DNA of 64,000 nt, taken from positions 54,633-118,632 of the forward strand of contig JAEYMI010000022.1 of NCBI GenBank assembly GCA_023461275.1, given 5' to 3'. The notes under the pieces were generated by a model that saw nothing but the letters and a program-made list of their open reading frames with translations, was not told the origin of the DNA and searched no databases. Of the stretch, positions 38,080 to 46,747 are shown piece by piece (within the stretch, counting starts at the first letter, position 1; every line of letters starts with the position of its first letter). The DNA comes from Actinomycetes bacterium (GTDB lineage: Bacteria > Actinomycetota > Actinomycetes > Mycobacteriales > Mycobacteriaceae). The translations under genes and the position numbers were made by a program.

Positions 38080-38970
38080 TCAGCCGTAGGCCACGTCGAT
38101 CGTGTACCGGGTGAAACCGAGCCGCTCATAGGTGTGCAGTGCGGCTGCGTTGTCACCTTCGACGTACAGCTCCACCTCGCTGAGTCCTTGTGCGGCAAGG
38201 TAATGCAAGCCTGCCAGGGTCAGCACCCGACCCAACCCGCGCCCTTGCGTCGTCGGATCGACGCCGACGATGTAGACCTCGCCGAGCGGTTCGGTCCCCG
38301 GGTCGCGGTGAATCTTGGTCCAGTGAAATCCCAACAGGCGCTCGGGTTCTGCGGTGTCGAAAGCCAGGAAGAGCCCGGCCGGGTCGAACCACTCCGACGT
38401 CACCCGTTCACGGATCTGTTCGAGACCCCAACCGCCCTGTTCGGGATGCCAATCGAAGGCGGCATTGTTCACCCGCAGGATCTCGGCATCGTCGGATTGT
38501 CCTGCGTACGTGCGGACTTCGAGGCCGTCGGGAATCACCAGCGGATCCAGTTCCGTGGACAGCGGTCGTCGTAGCTGTAGCAGTTCGCGTCGGCGGGCCA
38601 ACCCCATCGACGCCGCCAACGCTTGCGCGCCAGGTAAATCCCCGTGCGCCCACGCCCGCGGCGCGACCTCGGACAGTTTCCGGGCCTCGCCGAATGCCGC
38701 GTCGAGCAACGCCCGCCCGATCCCCCGCCTGCGGGCCGCCGGGTCGACGACCGCCTCGATCATCGCCGGTTCCCCATCACGGCCGGCGATGATGTTGGCA
38801 TAAGCCGACTCTCCGGCAACGAGGTGGCGCACTCCGTCGGCCACCGCGATCGCCAAAACAGCCTGCTCGGACAGCGGAGCGACACCGTCGGCGGCGGACG
38901 CCGTCTCGACCAGTCGGCGCGCAGTGCTTACCTGCGCTGAATCAAGTACGGAAAGAACCTCGACGCCCAC
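38080..38970 (-). CDS. mshD: Mycothiol synthase
   Basis: MshD acetylates Cys-GlcN-Ins with acetyl-CoA in the last step of mycothiol synthesis. Two GNAT domains are seen: the first with AVVDPAARRRGIGRALL, the second with YIVGVDPTTQGRGLGRVLTLAGLHYL and the closing ALHTYERLGFTRY. GTG 38970 gives 296 residues and a 31-bp gap to glnR; the frame stays open to 39051, overlapping glnR, and M. tuberculosis MshD is about 315 residues, so the start is uncertain. The glnR-mshD order is as in M. tuberculosis. Confidence 0.94.
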   Translation of the reverse strand: MGVEVLSVLDSAQVSTARRLVETASAADGVAPLSEQAVLAIAVADGVRHLVAGESAYANIIAGRDGEPAMIEAVVDPAARRRGIGRALLDAAFGEARKLSEVAPRAWAHGDLPGAQALAASMGLARRRELLQLRRPLSTELDPLVIPDGLEVRTYAGQSDDAEILRVNNAAFDWHPEQGGWGLEQIRERVTSEWFDPAGLFLAFDTAEPERLLGFHWTKIHRDPGTEPLGEVYIVGVDPTTQGRGLGRVLTLAGLHYLAAQGLSEVELYVEGDNAAALHTYERLGFTRYTIDVAYG

Positions 38971-39001
38971 TACAGCGCCGTGCCCGGGTGAAGGTGATCG
39001 G

Positions 39002-39787
39002 TCAGCTTCCGTTGGCCGTGGCACTGAACTCCTCGTCGAAGGGGCCCGCATCGTCGAATTCGTCTGGCTCGCCGAGGGTCACGTCGTCGATGGCGGCGTC
39101 CACACCGGCGGGGCGTCCGCGGGTCGGCCGGACCGCCTTGTAGCCCACGTTACGCACCGTTCCGATCAGCGCCTCGTGTTCGCTGCCGAGTTTGGCGCGC
39201 AACCGGCGCACGTGCACGTCGACGGTGCGGGTGCCGCCGAAGAAGTCGTAGCCCCAAACCTCTTGTAGCAGTTGGGCTCTGGTGAACACTCGACCGGCGT
39301 TCTGGGCGAGGTACTTGAGGAGTTCGAACTCCTTGTAGGTCAGATCCAGTGGGCGACCACGCAGCCGAGCGGTGTAGGTGCCCTCGTCGATGATCAGTTC
39401 CCCGAGCGTGACCTTGCCGCTGGACTCCTCGGCCGCGGCACCGCGGGTGCGCACCACCAGAAGTCGCAGGCGTGCGTCGAGTTCAGCCGGACCGGTGCCC
39501 GGGAGCAGGAATTCGTCGAGTCCCCAGTCGGCGTTGACCGCCACCAATCCACCCTCGGTGAGCACAGCCGCGACCGGTACCGCCGACCCGGTGCTGCCCA
39601 ACAACCGGCACAGTCCGCGTGCCGCGGCCAGATCGGTCCGCGCGTCGACGATGGCGACGTCGGCGTTGCTGGCCTCCATCAGCGAGGACACCTCGGTCGG
39701 CGCGACCCGCACCGTATGCGCCAGCAGAGCCAAGGAAGGCAAAACGGACTCCGGATTGGGATCGGCCGTCAATAACAAGAGATCCAC
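39002..39787 (-). CDS. glnR: GlnR-like OmpR-family nitrogen regulator
   Basis: This 261-residue orphan response regulator has a receiver-like domain (VDLLLLTADPNPESV, DVAIVDARTD, degenerate acidic pocket) and a C-terminal winged helix (LTYKEFELLKYLAQNAGRVFTRAQLL, GGTRTVDVHVRRLRAKLG). It controls nitrogen assimilation genes in actinomycetes. GTG 39787 is chosen to match the usual N-terminus; CGGAGTG precedes it. The tail after the winged helix is acidic. It is divergent from lmeA. Identification rests on family and on its position next to mshD. Confidence 0.92.
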   Translation of the reverse strand: MDLLLLTADPNPESVLPSLALLAHTVRVAPTEVSSLMEASNADVAIVDARTDLAAARGLCRLLGSTGSAVPVAAVLTEGGLVAVNADWGLDEFLLPGTGPAELDARLRLLVVRTRGAAAEESSGKVTLGELIIDEGTYTARLRGRPLDLTYKEFELLKYLAQNAGRVFTRAQLLQEVWGYDFFGGTRTVDVHVRRLRAKLGSEHEALIGTVRNVGYKAVRPTRGRPAGVDAAIDDVTLGEPDEFDDAGPFDEEFSATANGS

Positions 39788-39955
39788 AGACCACTCCGAT
39801 CTCGTCTTCCCGCCCGCTGATCGGCACACGAGGCCGGGTGGACCACACCCGCATGCCGTACCGCACACGACGGCGGCGCTGCCGCGTCGGCAGAGGAGGC
39901 AGTTTGTTTACGCCGCCTTACCAACATGTGCGCGATAGATGACAGAATAGCGCCA

Positions 39956-40891
39956 ATGTCACGTTTCGCTGTTAACAAGGCGGCGGAGGGGGTGGCGCGG
40001 CCATCCGGCGACCCGTCTCGATCTCGCGGTCCCCGCCTACGACGCATCGGCGTGGCAACTGCAATCGCGCTGGTCACAGCAGCTGTTGTAGCGCTCGGGG
40101 TCGATGTCGGCCTCGCGATCCGCGGCGAGTATCAGCTGTCGCGTTCATTACGTTCATCGCCACAGGTCACCTTTGACCCGGAAGTCACCCTCAGCGGATT
40201 CCCCTACATCGCGCACGCCTCGTCGGCTCGATTCGCCGGGGCGGTCATCACCGCGCGCGGCGTCGATGTCGACGGTTGCCCCGACGATGCACGCTGCCGC
40301 GCCGAGCTCGGCGCCACCCTCGGTGAGTTCTCGGTGCCCGACGGCTGGTCGATCGGACCCGACGATCCGATACGTGCAGCGTCGATCAAGGCCTATGCGC
40401 GACTCGATTCGGTCAACCTGGGCCGGATGCTCGGCATCATCGACCTCACCGTCAACACTCCGGCGCCGAGCGACAAAGCCGGTGGTGGAGGTCCTCAGGA
40501 CGGCCTGCTCCGACGCACCACCGGGGTTTTGCTCACCGGGACCGTAGCGCTTCCCGACGGCGACACCGCCCAGCAGGTCCACTCGGATCTGCCGCCGTCG
40601 GCGTCGGCCTACCCGGGACCGAAGGTCAAGGTGAGCGTGAACGTCGACCTCTCTGTTGTCGACGGTCGGCTGCATCTGCAGGCCACCGGGTTCTACACCG
40701 GCCCCGAGGAACATGTCGACTCCGACGTTCCCGCAGGTCAGCGCGCCGCGGTGCTCGCCGCGTTCACCCGCACGCTGCCGGTGCTGCCGCTGCCGTGGCA
40801 GATCAGCCCGCAATGGGCGTACAGCGAGGGCAGCGACGTCCTCATCGCGGGGACCAGCGGGCCGCGCGAGGTCCGGCCCGACCGGTTCTGA
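39956..40891 (+). CDS. lmeA: LmeA-family (DUF2993) exported protein
   Basis: This 311-residue protein has an N-terminal membrane segment (ATAIALVTAAVVALGVDVGLAI) and a DUF2993 domain (PEVTLSGFPYIAHASSARFAGAVITARGVDV). The homologue LmeA (Rv0817c) is a periplasmic lipid-binding factor needed for lipomannan mannan elongation. It sits between glnR and the cysA2 operon as in mycobacteria. ATG 39956 is preferred; ATG 39926 in frame is also possible. No clear ribosome site is seen, so the mRNA may be leaderless. Confidence 0.9.
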   Translation: MSRFAVNKAAEGVARPSGDPSRSRGPRLRRIGVATAIALVTAAVVALGVDVGLAIRGEYQLSRSLRSSPQVTFDPEVTLSGFPYIAHASSARFAGAVITARGVDVDGCPDDARCRAELGATLGEFSVPDGWSIGPDDPIRAASIKAYARLDSVNLGRMLGIIDLTVNTPAPSDKAGGGGPQDGLLRRTTGVLLTGTVALPDGDTAQQVHSDLPPSASAYPGPKVKVSVNVDLSVVDGRLHLQATGFYTGPEEHVDSDVPAGQRAAVLAAFTRTLPVLPLPWQISPQWAYSEGSDVLIAGTSGPREVRPDRF

Positions 40892-40938
40892 CCGGCACCG
40901 CTGCGGGGGCGTCAGGGCGCTGTTGTACCCTCGTCACC

Positions 40939-41025
40939 ATGCAACTGCGCCGTGAGTTCATGCTCACCCGCCGTCGGGCGATCGACTTCTGTCGTATCGC
41001 CAACTGTTGCTGTCTCTGTCGGTGA
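40939..41025 (+). CDS. Polycysteine leader peptide before cysA2
   Basis: This is a 28-codon ORF whose end reads FCRIANCCCLCR, with five cysteines in the last eleven residues. Short polycysteine ORFs, often leaderless, are known in mycobacteria as cysteine-responsive attenuators of sulfur operons, including the one before the cysA2 homologue. Here TACCCT at 40926-40931 lies about 8-13 bp before the ATG, where a -10 element of a leaderless mRNA would be. There is no ribosome site. The main gene starts 210 bp downstream, leaving room for the attenuator structure. Confidence 0.88.
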   Translation: MQLRREFMLTRRRAIDFCRIANCCCLCR

Positions 41026-41235
41026 GTGTGGCGCACGACGCCCCGCGCTCACCTGCGATGGCGGCCTGTGTGGTCCTCTGCCTGGGAAGAATCTCCAGTT
41101 CCGGAGTCCGCGCTGATTCACGCCGTTCATCACCTGCCGAAGCCGGCCTTCACATCGCCGCGTTTCATCCCCAGTACGAAATCCCCAATACGAAAACCAT
41201 CGAGTACCGAATACATCACCGGAAGGACAGACATC
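41026..41235 (+). promoter_or_regulatory. Attenuator leader between polycysteine ORF and cysA2
   Basis: The 210-nt untranslated leader separates the polycysteine ORF from cysA2. By analogy with mycobacterial systems it should hide or expose the cysA2 ribosome site (GGAAGGAC at 41221-41228) depending on ribosome stalling at the cysteine codons. I did not derive the pairing. Confidence 0.5.
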
Positions 41236-42075
41236 ATGGCACGTTCTGACGTCCTGGTCAGCGCCGATTGGGCTGAGCAGAACCTCAACACCGACAAGGT
41301 CGTTTTCGTCGAGGTCGACGAGGACACCAGCGCCTACGACGGCGGCCACATCGAGGGCGCAGTCAAGGTCGACTGGAAGGACGACCTGCAGGACCCCGTC
41401 CGTCGCGACTTCGTCGACCGCGAGCAGTTCTCCAAGCTGCTCAGCGAGCGCGGCATCGCCAACGACGACACCGTCGTCCTCTACGGCGGCAACAACAACT
41501 GGTTCGCCGCTTACGCCTACTGGTACTTCAAGCTCTACGGACACCAGGACGTGAAGCTGCTCGACGGTGGCCGCAAGAAGTGGGAGCTCGACGGACGTCC
41601 CCTCTCCACCGACGCCGTCTCGCGTCCCGCGACCGAATACAAGGCCGCCGACCCGGACAACACCATCCGCGCCTTCCGTGACGAGGTCGTCGACGCCATC
41701 GGCGCCAAGAACCTGGTCGACGTGCGCAGCCCTGACGAGTTCTCCGGCAAGATCCTCGCGCCGGCTCACCTCCCGCAGGAGCAGAGCCAGCGTCCCGGCC
41801 ACATCCCCGGCGCCATCAACGTGCCGTGGAGCAAGGCTGCCAACGAGGACGGCACCTTCCGCAGCGACGACGAGCTCGCCGAGCTGTACAAGGACGCGGG
41901 ACTCGACGGCGAGAAGGAGACCATCGCCTACTGCCGCATCGGTGAGCGCTCGAGCCACACCTGGTTCGTGCTGCAGGAAATCCTCGGCCACAAGAACGTC
42001 AAGAACTACGACGGCAGCTGGACCGAATACGGCTCGCTGGTCGGCGTGCCGGTTGAACTGGGAGAAGGTAAGTAA
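41236..42075 (+). CDS. cysA2: Thiosulfate sulfurtransferase (rhodanese), CysA2-like
   Basis: This 279-residue two-domain rhodanese transfers sulfane sulfur from thiosulfate to cyanide or other thiols. The catalytic cysteine is in AYCRIGERSSHTWF of the C-terminal domain; the N-terminal domain starts SADWAEQNL and is inactive, as usual. It is followed 2 bp later by sseC, a conserved pair in actinobacteria. Expression is probably controlled by the polycysteine leader upstream. Confidence 0.95.
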   Translation: MARSDVLVSADWAEQNLNTDKVVFVEVDEDTSAYDGGHIEGAVKVDWKDDLQDPVRRDFVDREQFSKLLSERGIANDDTVVLYGGNNNWFAAYAYWYFKLYGHQDVKLLDGGRKKWELDGRPLSTDAVSRPATEYKAADPDNTIRAFRDEVVDAIGAKNLVDVRSPDEFSGKILAPAHLPQEQSQRPGHIPGAINVPWSKAANEDGTFRSDDELAELYKDAGLDGEKETIAYCRIGERSSHTWFVLQEILGHKNVKNYDGSWTEYGSLVGVPVELGEGK

Positions 42076-42077
42076 GT

Positions 42078-42383
42078 ATGTGTGCTGCACCCAAGCAGGG
42101 TCAGAAGTTGCCCGCGGGAGTCGACGTCGAGAAGGAAACCGTCCTGACCGGTCAGGTGACCGACGGTTCGGGCGCTCCGGTGGCGGGAGCCTTTGTGCGC
42201 CTGCTCGATTCGACCGGTGAGTTCACCGCAGAGGTCGTCGCCGGCAGCGGTGGCGAGTTCCGCTTCTTCGCCGCCCCCGGCACCTGGACGCTGCGTGCGC
42301 TGTCGTCGTCGGGCAACGGCGACGTGACCGTCAGCCCCGAGGGCCCCGGCGTTCACGAGCACGACATCACCGTCTCCAAGTAA
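42078..42383 (+). CDS. sseC: SseC / DUF1416 protein
   Basis: This 101-residue protein always accompanies the CysA2-type rhodanese in actinobacteria. It forms a small beta-sandwich-like domain (VLTGQVTDGSGAPVAGAFVRLLD, GEFRFFAAPGTWTLRAL) similar in pattern to carboxypeptidase regulatory domains. A cysteine at residue 2 (MCAAPKQGQ) is conserved in the family. Role in sulfur metabolism is inferred from the operon. ATG start 2 bp after the cysA2 stop. Confidence 0.92.
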   Translation: MCAAPKQGQKLPAGVDVEKETVLTGQVTDGSGAPVAGAFVRLLDSTGEFTAEVVAGSGGEFRFFAAPGTWTLRALSSSGNGDVTVSPEGPGVHEHDITVSK

Positions 42384-42392
42384 ATACTGCTG

Positions 42393-42452
42393 CACCGGCT
42401 TTCGGCCGGTGATGCGAATGCGCGTCCCCTCGAACCTCGAGTTCGGGGGGAC
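42393..42452 (+). terminator. Two consecutive hairpins after sseC
   Basis: CACCGGC-TTTCG-GCCGGTG (42393-42411) is followed by a second stem (GTCCCC with GGGGAC, extended inside by CGAAC and GTTCG, 42424-42452). They end the cysA2-sseC unit before the repeat array. Confidence 0.65.
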
Positions 42453-42462
42453 GTTGCGTTTC

Positions 42463-42714
42463 CGTCGACAGCGCCCGGCCCCGCGTCGACAGCGCCCTCC
42501 AGCCCATCGACAGCGCCCTCCCTCCCGTCGACAGCGCCCTCCCTCGCGTCGACAGCGCCCTCCCTCGCGTCGACAGCGCCCTGCCTCGCGTCGACAGCGC
42601 CCGGCCCTGCGTCAACAGCGCCCGGCCCTGCGTCGACAGCGCCCTCCCTCCCGTCGACAGCGCCCTGCCTCCCGTCGACAGCGCCCTCCCTCGCGTCGAC
42701 AGCGCCCTCCTTCT
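42463..42714. repeat. 21-bp tandem repeat array, 12 units
   Basis: This is the longest array in the window. Twelve units of exactly 21 bp each begin CGTCGACAGCGCCC, with tails such as TCCCTCG, GGCCCTG or TGCCTCC. Several units are identical. Like the other intergenic arrays it lies between convergent genes (sseC and the DUF6676-like gene). It reads open in both directions but has no start signal for a gene. Confidence 0.9.
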
Positions 42715-42715
42715 G

Positions 42716-42763
42716 CCGATCGAGTAGGCACCGAGCGAAGGGAGGCGCCGTATCGAGATTCCG
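42716..42763. repeat. REP-like palindromic element
   Basis: CGATCGAGTAGGC and GCCGTATCGAGATTCCG flank a short centre. Related to the elements at 9456-9570 and 46748-46829. It directly follows the 12-unit array, as the 9.46-kb copy follows its array. Confidence 0.5.
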
Positions 42764-42772
42764 CATCAAAAC

Positions 42773-43714
42773 CTAGGTTCCCGACGCCCGACGCCGCTTC
42801 GGCTTCACCGGCAGCACCGCGTCCGGGAAAGCCGTTGTGATGTCCGGTAATTCGGATGCCGCCAGGTCGAAGCTGTCCGACGTGATGGCGCGGACGTCAC
42901 TGTCGGCCTGTTGGGTCAGCAGCTCCGACATCCGGACGATCTGTGCGCGAATCTCTTCGATGCGCGCGCGTTGCCGATCGTCGAGTTCGTCCTGCGCTAG
43001 CGCGCGCACCTGCCCGTAGACGTCGATCTGTCGTGTGAACGTATCGATCCTCGACGCGTACCGACTCTCGAACTGCGCCTGCTGCAACGCTTCTCCGCCG
43101 ACCTTCGCCGAGAGCCGCGCCAGTCCGGCGCACACGCTGTCGATCGCCGACGCCACCTTGTCGTCGACGACGAGTGTCGCCCGTCGCTCCAGGTCCCGGA
43201 TGCTGGTCGCGAACAGACTGGGCGCCAGTTCTTCTCGGCGATCCTTGGAGCGTTTCCGACGCCACGCCGCCACTCCGACAGCAACCACCACCACCGCCCC
43301 GACGACGCCACCGGCCACCGCAGGAACACTCACACCGGAATCGTCGGAGGCAGTGTCACCGGCACGGACCTGTTTGACGAAGGCCACCGCAGCCTGCTGA
43401 GGATCGGCGGTGGTGTGCTCGATGTCGTTGGCCAACTTCGACGCCTGCCCGGCCGGCATCACCCGCGAACCCGCCTCGTAGTCACGTCCGACCTCGACGA
43501 AGAAGGTGTCGTACTGGGTACTGCGTGCGAGATCGCTGATGAAGGACGGCAGCGACGAGATCTCCTGAGATGCACTCTCCGGCAAGATGACCACCGCGAT
43601 CTCGGTGCCGTCGAGGTTGTCCTTGAGCACCTTTACATCAACACCCGATACCGACGGCGACACATAGACATCAGAGCCGGCCAACGCCTGCAGGGTCTCG
43701 TCAAGATAGCTCAC
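42773..43714 (-). CDS. Rv1476/DUF6676-like membrane protein
   Basis: This 313-residue protein has an N-terminal soluble domain of about 135 residues (MSYLDETLQAL, DGTEIAVVILPESAS), one membrane segment (VPAVAGGVVGAVVVVAVGVAAW) and a long helical, probably coiled-coil C-terminal half ending in KPKRRR. It resembles mycobacterial Rv1476-type membrane proteins of unknown function. It lies 30 bp after the VWA lipoprotein gene, so both are likely one unit and may act together at the cell envelope. Confidence 0.7.
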   Translation of the reverse strand: MSYLDETLQALAGSDVYVSPSVSGVDVKVLKDNLDGTEIAVVILPESASQEISSLPSFISDLARSTQYDTFFVEVGRDYEAGSRVMPAGQASKLANDIEHTTADPQQAAVAFVKQVRAGDTASDDSGVSVPAVAGGVVGAVVVVAVGVAAWRRKRSKDRREELAPSLFATSIRDLERRATLVVDDKVASAIDSVCAGLARLSAKVGGEALQQAQFESRYASRIDTFTRQIDVYGQVRALAQDELDDRQRARIEEIRAQIVRMSELLTQQADSDVRAITSDSFDLAASELPDITTAFPDAVLPVKPKRRRASGT

Positions 43715-43744
43715 GACTCACCGCCATTCCTCCGGACACGAAGG

Positions 43745-45558
43745 TCAGAAGTTGTTGATCACTTGGGAGAACACCAGATTGATGCGACGTGGGTCCGATG
43801 CGTCGAACACCTGGCCGCCGGTGGCCTCGGCGATCTGCTGGAGCACGGTCCGGCCGTCGCCCACGTCCTGGCCGTAGACGATCGGGAAGATCCGCACCGG
43901 ATTGTCTTGTGTCACTTCCGAACTCTTGGCACCTCGCAGCTTGGCGAGCAGGGTGTCGAGGTTGTATGTGCGTGAGTTCTCGTCTTTGCCGTCGCTGAGG
44001 AGCACGATGGCGTTGATCCGGCCGGGCTGCGCACCGGCAACCATGCGGTCGTAGGCTTCGGCGATGGCGTCGTACATCGGCGTACCGAACTGGGCCTGCA
44101 GCGCCCCGAACTGATTGCGCAGGTTCTCCGCATCCCCGCCAAGCGGCGTGACGTCGGGATGGTGGTGACCGTCGGGGCGCCGAGGTTGTCGGTGGTGAAC
44201 ACCTGCACGCCGACGTTGTCGGTAGGCCGGAAGTGGCCGAGAGTGGCTGAGGCACTGGCGATTGCGGCGTCGATGCGACTGGGCCCACCAGTGCTGACCG
44301 GCTGTCCCATCGACCCCGACACGTCGAGAAGTTCTAGCACGCTCGACGGTTTGCGATAGGAGTTCCACTGCTGCTTGGCCGCAGCGGTGACCTCGGGCGA
44401 TGGCTGTGGCAGCAGCGTGGTGGGTTGCTTCGGGTCGACGCCGTAGTCGGCGGTCACCTTGCCACCTGGTGCAGCGGCCGGATCGGCGGGGCGGAACCCG
44501 AAGTCGCCCAGTACGGACTGGGCCGCCGGCGACTGCGCGAACTTCAGGAAAGCCTGTGCGGCCGTGCGTTGTTCAGCGCTCGCCCACGGTGCGACCCGAG
44601 TGTTCAGTACGACGAGTGGGTTGTCGCTTTGCAGCGATCCGCCCGATGGGTAGACCGCGACCAGCTTCTTGCGCGGCGCGGTCAACTGGGTGCCGTCCTT
44701 GACGACACCGCTGCTCGGGTTGCCCATGTTGTAGTTGATCACCGACGTCTCCTCGACGGCGACCGCCGACACGTAGTCGAGCGGCTTCCCCTCCTGGTCG
44801 AGGTCGTAAACACGTTGCAGCACATTGCCTGTGGTGTCGCCGTAGTGGATCACGCAGGACTCCAGCTCGCGGGAGAAATCGGCACCCGCGGTGATGTCGT
44901 CGACGGTCAGGTCCTTCTGTTTGTTGACCGCCGCATAGTCCTGCATGAGCAGCATGTTCTGGCCCGATGTCGAGGTCTCCGGATTGGTCTTGCCGAGTTT
45001 GAACCGCCCCCACGTCGACTGTGCCGCACCGAATCTGCCCCAGCCTTTCGGGTCGAGACACAGGTCGTGCAACGCGCGGAGATCCACCGGCTTGCTGGGC
45101 CAGCCGAGTTGGCGCGCCATCTGCTCGGGCATCGCGATCACCAGCGGCGAACGTGCGATCGACGCCGATTCGCCCAGCGAATCCGACCCGAGCCGGCCCG
45201 CCACCTGCGTGACCCACGACGTCGATGCCGGCGACCAGATCACCGGCTGCGGCTTGTCGGTGGAATCCTTCGGCCACCCCGCGCCCAGCAGCCCGGCGGC
45301 CTCACCCGACGCGACATTGGTGGGCACCACCGCCGCACAGTGCGCGAGCCCTTTGCCTTCCGGCGAATCCTGGAACAGCGACGACAGCCGCGCCATCAGC
45401 CCGACCTTCTCCGACGACACCGCCGCCTGGATCGGCGTGCAGTCACCCACACCGTCGAAATCCGATCCGCCCGAGCCGCCCGAGCCACCGCAGGCCGCGA
45501 GGGTGAGAACGGCGACGATGCAGACGACAGCGGAAGCGAGTCCGTGACCACGTTTCAT
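43745..45558 (-). pseudogene. Solute-binding plus VWA-domain lipoprotein, frame broken at about 44155
   Basis: The protein is about 604 residues if one base is restored. It has a lipoprotein signal (LTLAAC, Cys23), a periplasmic substrate-binding-like region, then a von Willebrand A domain with the MIDAS motif DVSGSMG. After TTIP the first frame turns into arginine-rich nonsense, while another frame continues DVTPLGGDAENLRNQFG to a normal VWA end (VFDASDPRRINLVF). A single missing G in the coding strand at ATCCCG-ACGTC explains it. VWA domains bind partner proteins through a metal ion. The job is unknown; a similar fusion is common in Mycobacteriales. Confidence 0.85.
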
Positions 45559-45804
45559 GCGATCCCCCTTGGATCCGGAGGCGTCGCCGGCATACGCCCT
45601 TGCTCGACCTCGGTCGACGTCTCGACAGTGAGCTGCGCCGTTGTAAGAACATTTGTACCTGCCCGTGACGGGCTGCGAACCGTCCGGAAGGTCTCAGTTC
45701 GGACACCGTCACGATGCGCACCCGGCGAGTGTGTTCGGCAGCTCAGGACCAGAAAACTGCGACCTCGACCCGACGGGTACCCGGCCGGGAGGTAAACTCA
45801 GATC

Positions 45805-45903
45805 GTGGTCCTCTTCTTCGAAATCCTGCTGGTCCTCGCGGCCGTGTTGATCACGTGGTTCGCGGTGTACGTCCTCTACCGACTGGTCACCGACGAATCG
45901 TGA
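45805..45903 (+). CDS. 32-residue single-pass membrane microprotein
   Basis: GTG 45805 is preceded by GGGAGGT at 45787-45793 and opens a 32-codon frame made mostly of one hydrophobic helix (FEILLVLAAVLITWFAVYVL) with a short tail YRLVTDES. Its stop overlaps the start of the nitrobindin gene (GTGA), so translation is coupled. No family is recognised. The good ribosome site, the overlap and the clear helix support a real gene. Confidence 0.75.
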   Translation: MVLFFEILLVLAAVLITWFAVYVLYRLVTDES

Positions 45904-46598
45904 CCTCGCAAGAGGACAGCACCGGCGACGACGCCATCACGCCTGATCAGGGTGCTGATCTGAGCGCTGCGCCCACCCGACGGTCGGGCGATGAGGCGAT
46001 CAGTCAGGCCGAGGCGCGGGCCGTCGAATCGGGTAGCCGCGAGCGCAACCTTCCCGAGTGGGGCGACATCCCGCTCCCCCACGACACCGCCAATCTGCGC
46101 CTCGGCGCCGATCTGCACCCGGGCCTGCTCGGGCTGCTGCCGATGGTCGGTGTCTGGGTCGGCGAGGGTGAAGGCCACGACCCCATCACCGGCGCCGACT
46201 ATCACTTCGCGCAGCAGATCATCGTCAGCCACGACGGCCAGAACTTCCTGAACTGGCAGTCTCGATCCTGGGTGATCGACGAGGACGCCAACTTCGTCCG
46301 CCCCGACCTGCGTGAAACCGGCTACTGGCGCATCACCGAGGACGACAGCATCGAGCTGCTCCTGGCCCACGCCGAAGGCTGGATCGAGCTGTTCTACGGC
46401 CGGCCGTTGAACCAGACGTCGTGGAATCTGACCACCGACGTCGTCATCCGTTCCGAGACCGGCAAGCACGCCGGTGGGGCCAAACGCCTTTACGGCCTGG
46501 TTCCCGACGGCGACCTCGCCTACGTGGAGGAACGCGTCGACGCCGACGGCGACCTCACCCCGCGCCTGTCGGCCAAACTTCGACGCTACGCCGGCTGA
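45900..46598 (+). CDS. Nitrobindin (THAP4-like heme-binding beta-barrel, DUF1794)
   Basis: This 232-residue protein has about 55 N-terminal unconserved residues and a ten-strand beta-barrel domain: LLPMVGVWVGEGEGHDP, YHFAQQIIVSHDGQNFLNWQSRSW, TGYWRITEDDSIELLLAHAEGWIELFYG. The homologue Rv0813c and related nitrobindins bind ferric heme and handle nitric oxide or peroxynitrite. GTG 45900 overlaps the microprotein stop. The ferric heme ligand histidine expected in the C-terminal strand region cannot be assigned with certainty. Confidence 0.88.
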   Translation: MTSQEDSTGDDAITPDQGADLSAAPTRRSGDEAISQAEARAVESGSRERNLPEWGDIPLPHDTANLRLGADLHPGLLGLLPMVGVWVGEGEGHDPITGADYHFAQQIIVSHDGQNFLNWQSRSWVIDEDANFVRPDLRETGYWRITEDDSIELLLAHAEGWIELFYGRPLNQTSWNLTTDVVIRSETGKHAGGAKRLYGLVPDGDLAYVEERVDADGDLTPRLSAKLRRYAG

Positions 46599-46620
46599 GC
46601 ACCGGATTCCGTTGACCTAG

Positions 46621-46692
46621 CCTCGGTGGCACAGCGTCGCCGAACCAATACTTGACGCGATAACGCTCTCCTACCGAGGCTGGGTCACGCCC
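46621..46692. repeat. 72-bp intergenic repeat, copy 2
   Basis: It begins CCTCGGTGGCACAGC and ends TACCGAGGCTGGGTCACGCCC, equal in length to the copy at 1803-1874. It lies 22 bp after nitrobindin and before the 3' end of a convergent gene. A REP-like element follows at 46748-46829. Confidence 0.7.
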
Positions 46693-46747
46693 CCGAATGC
46701 TGATCGATTAGCCCCGCGTCACAACACCACGCGCCAGCCCCAGAAGC

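Noticed and set aside
42463..42714. CRISPR array
   Set aside because: Units are contiguous 21-mers with no spacers of constant length, and no cas genes are present.
42353..42769. Open frames of GAVDAREG-type heptads over the 12-unit array
   Set aside because: Repeat-derived translation in either direction with no start signal; units vary as DNA repeats do, without protein-like constraint.
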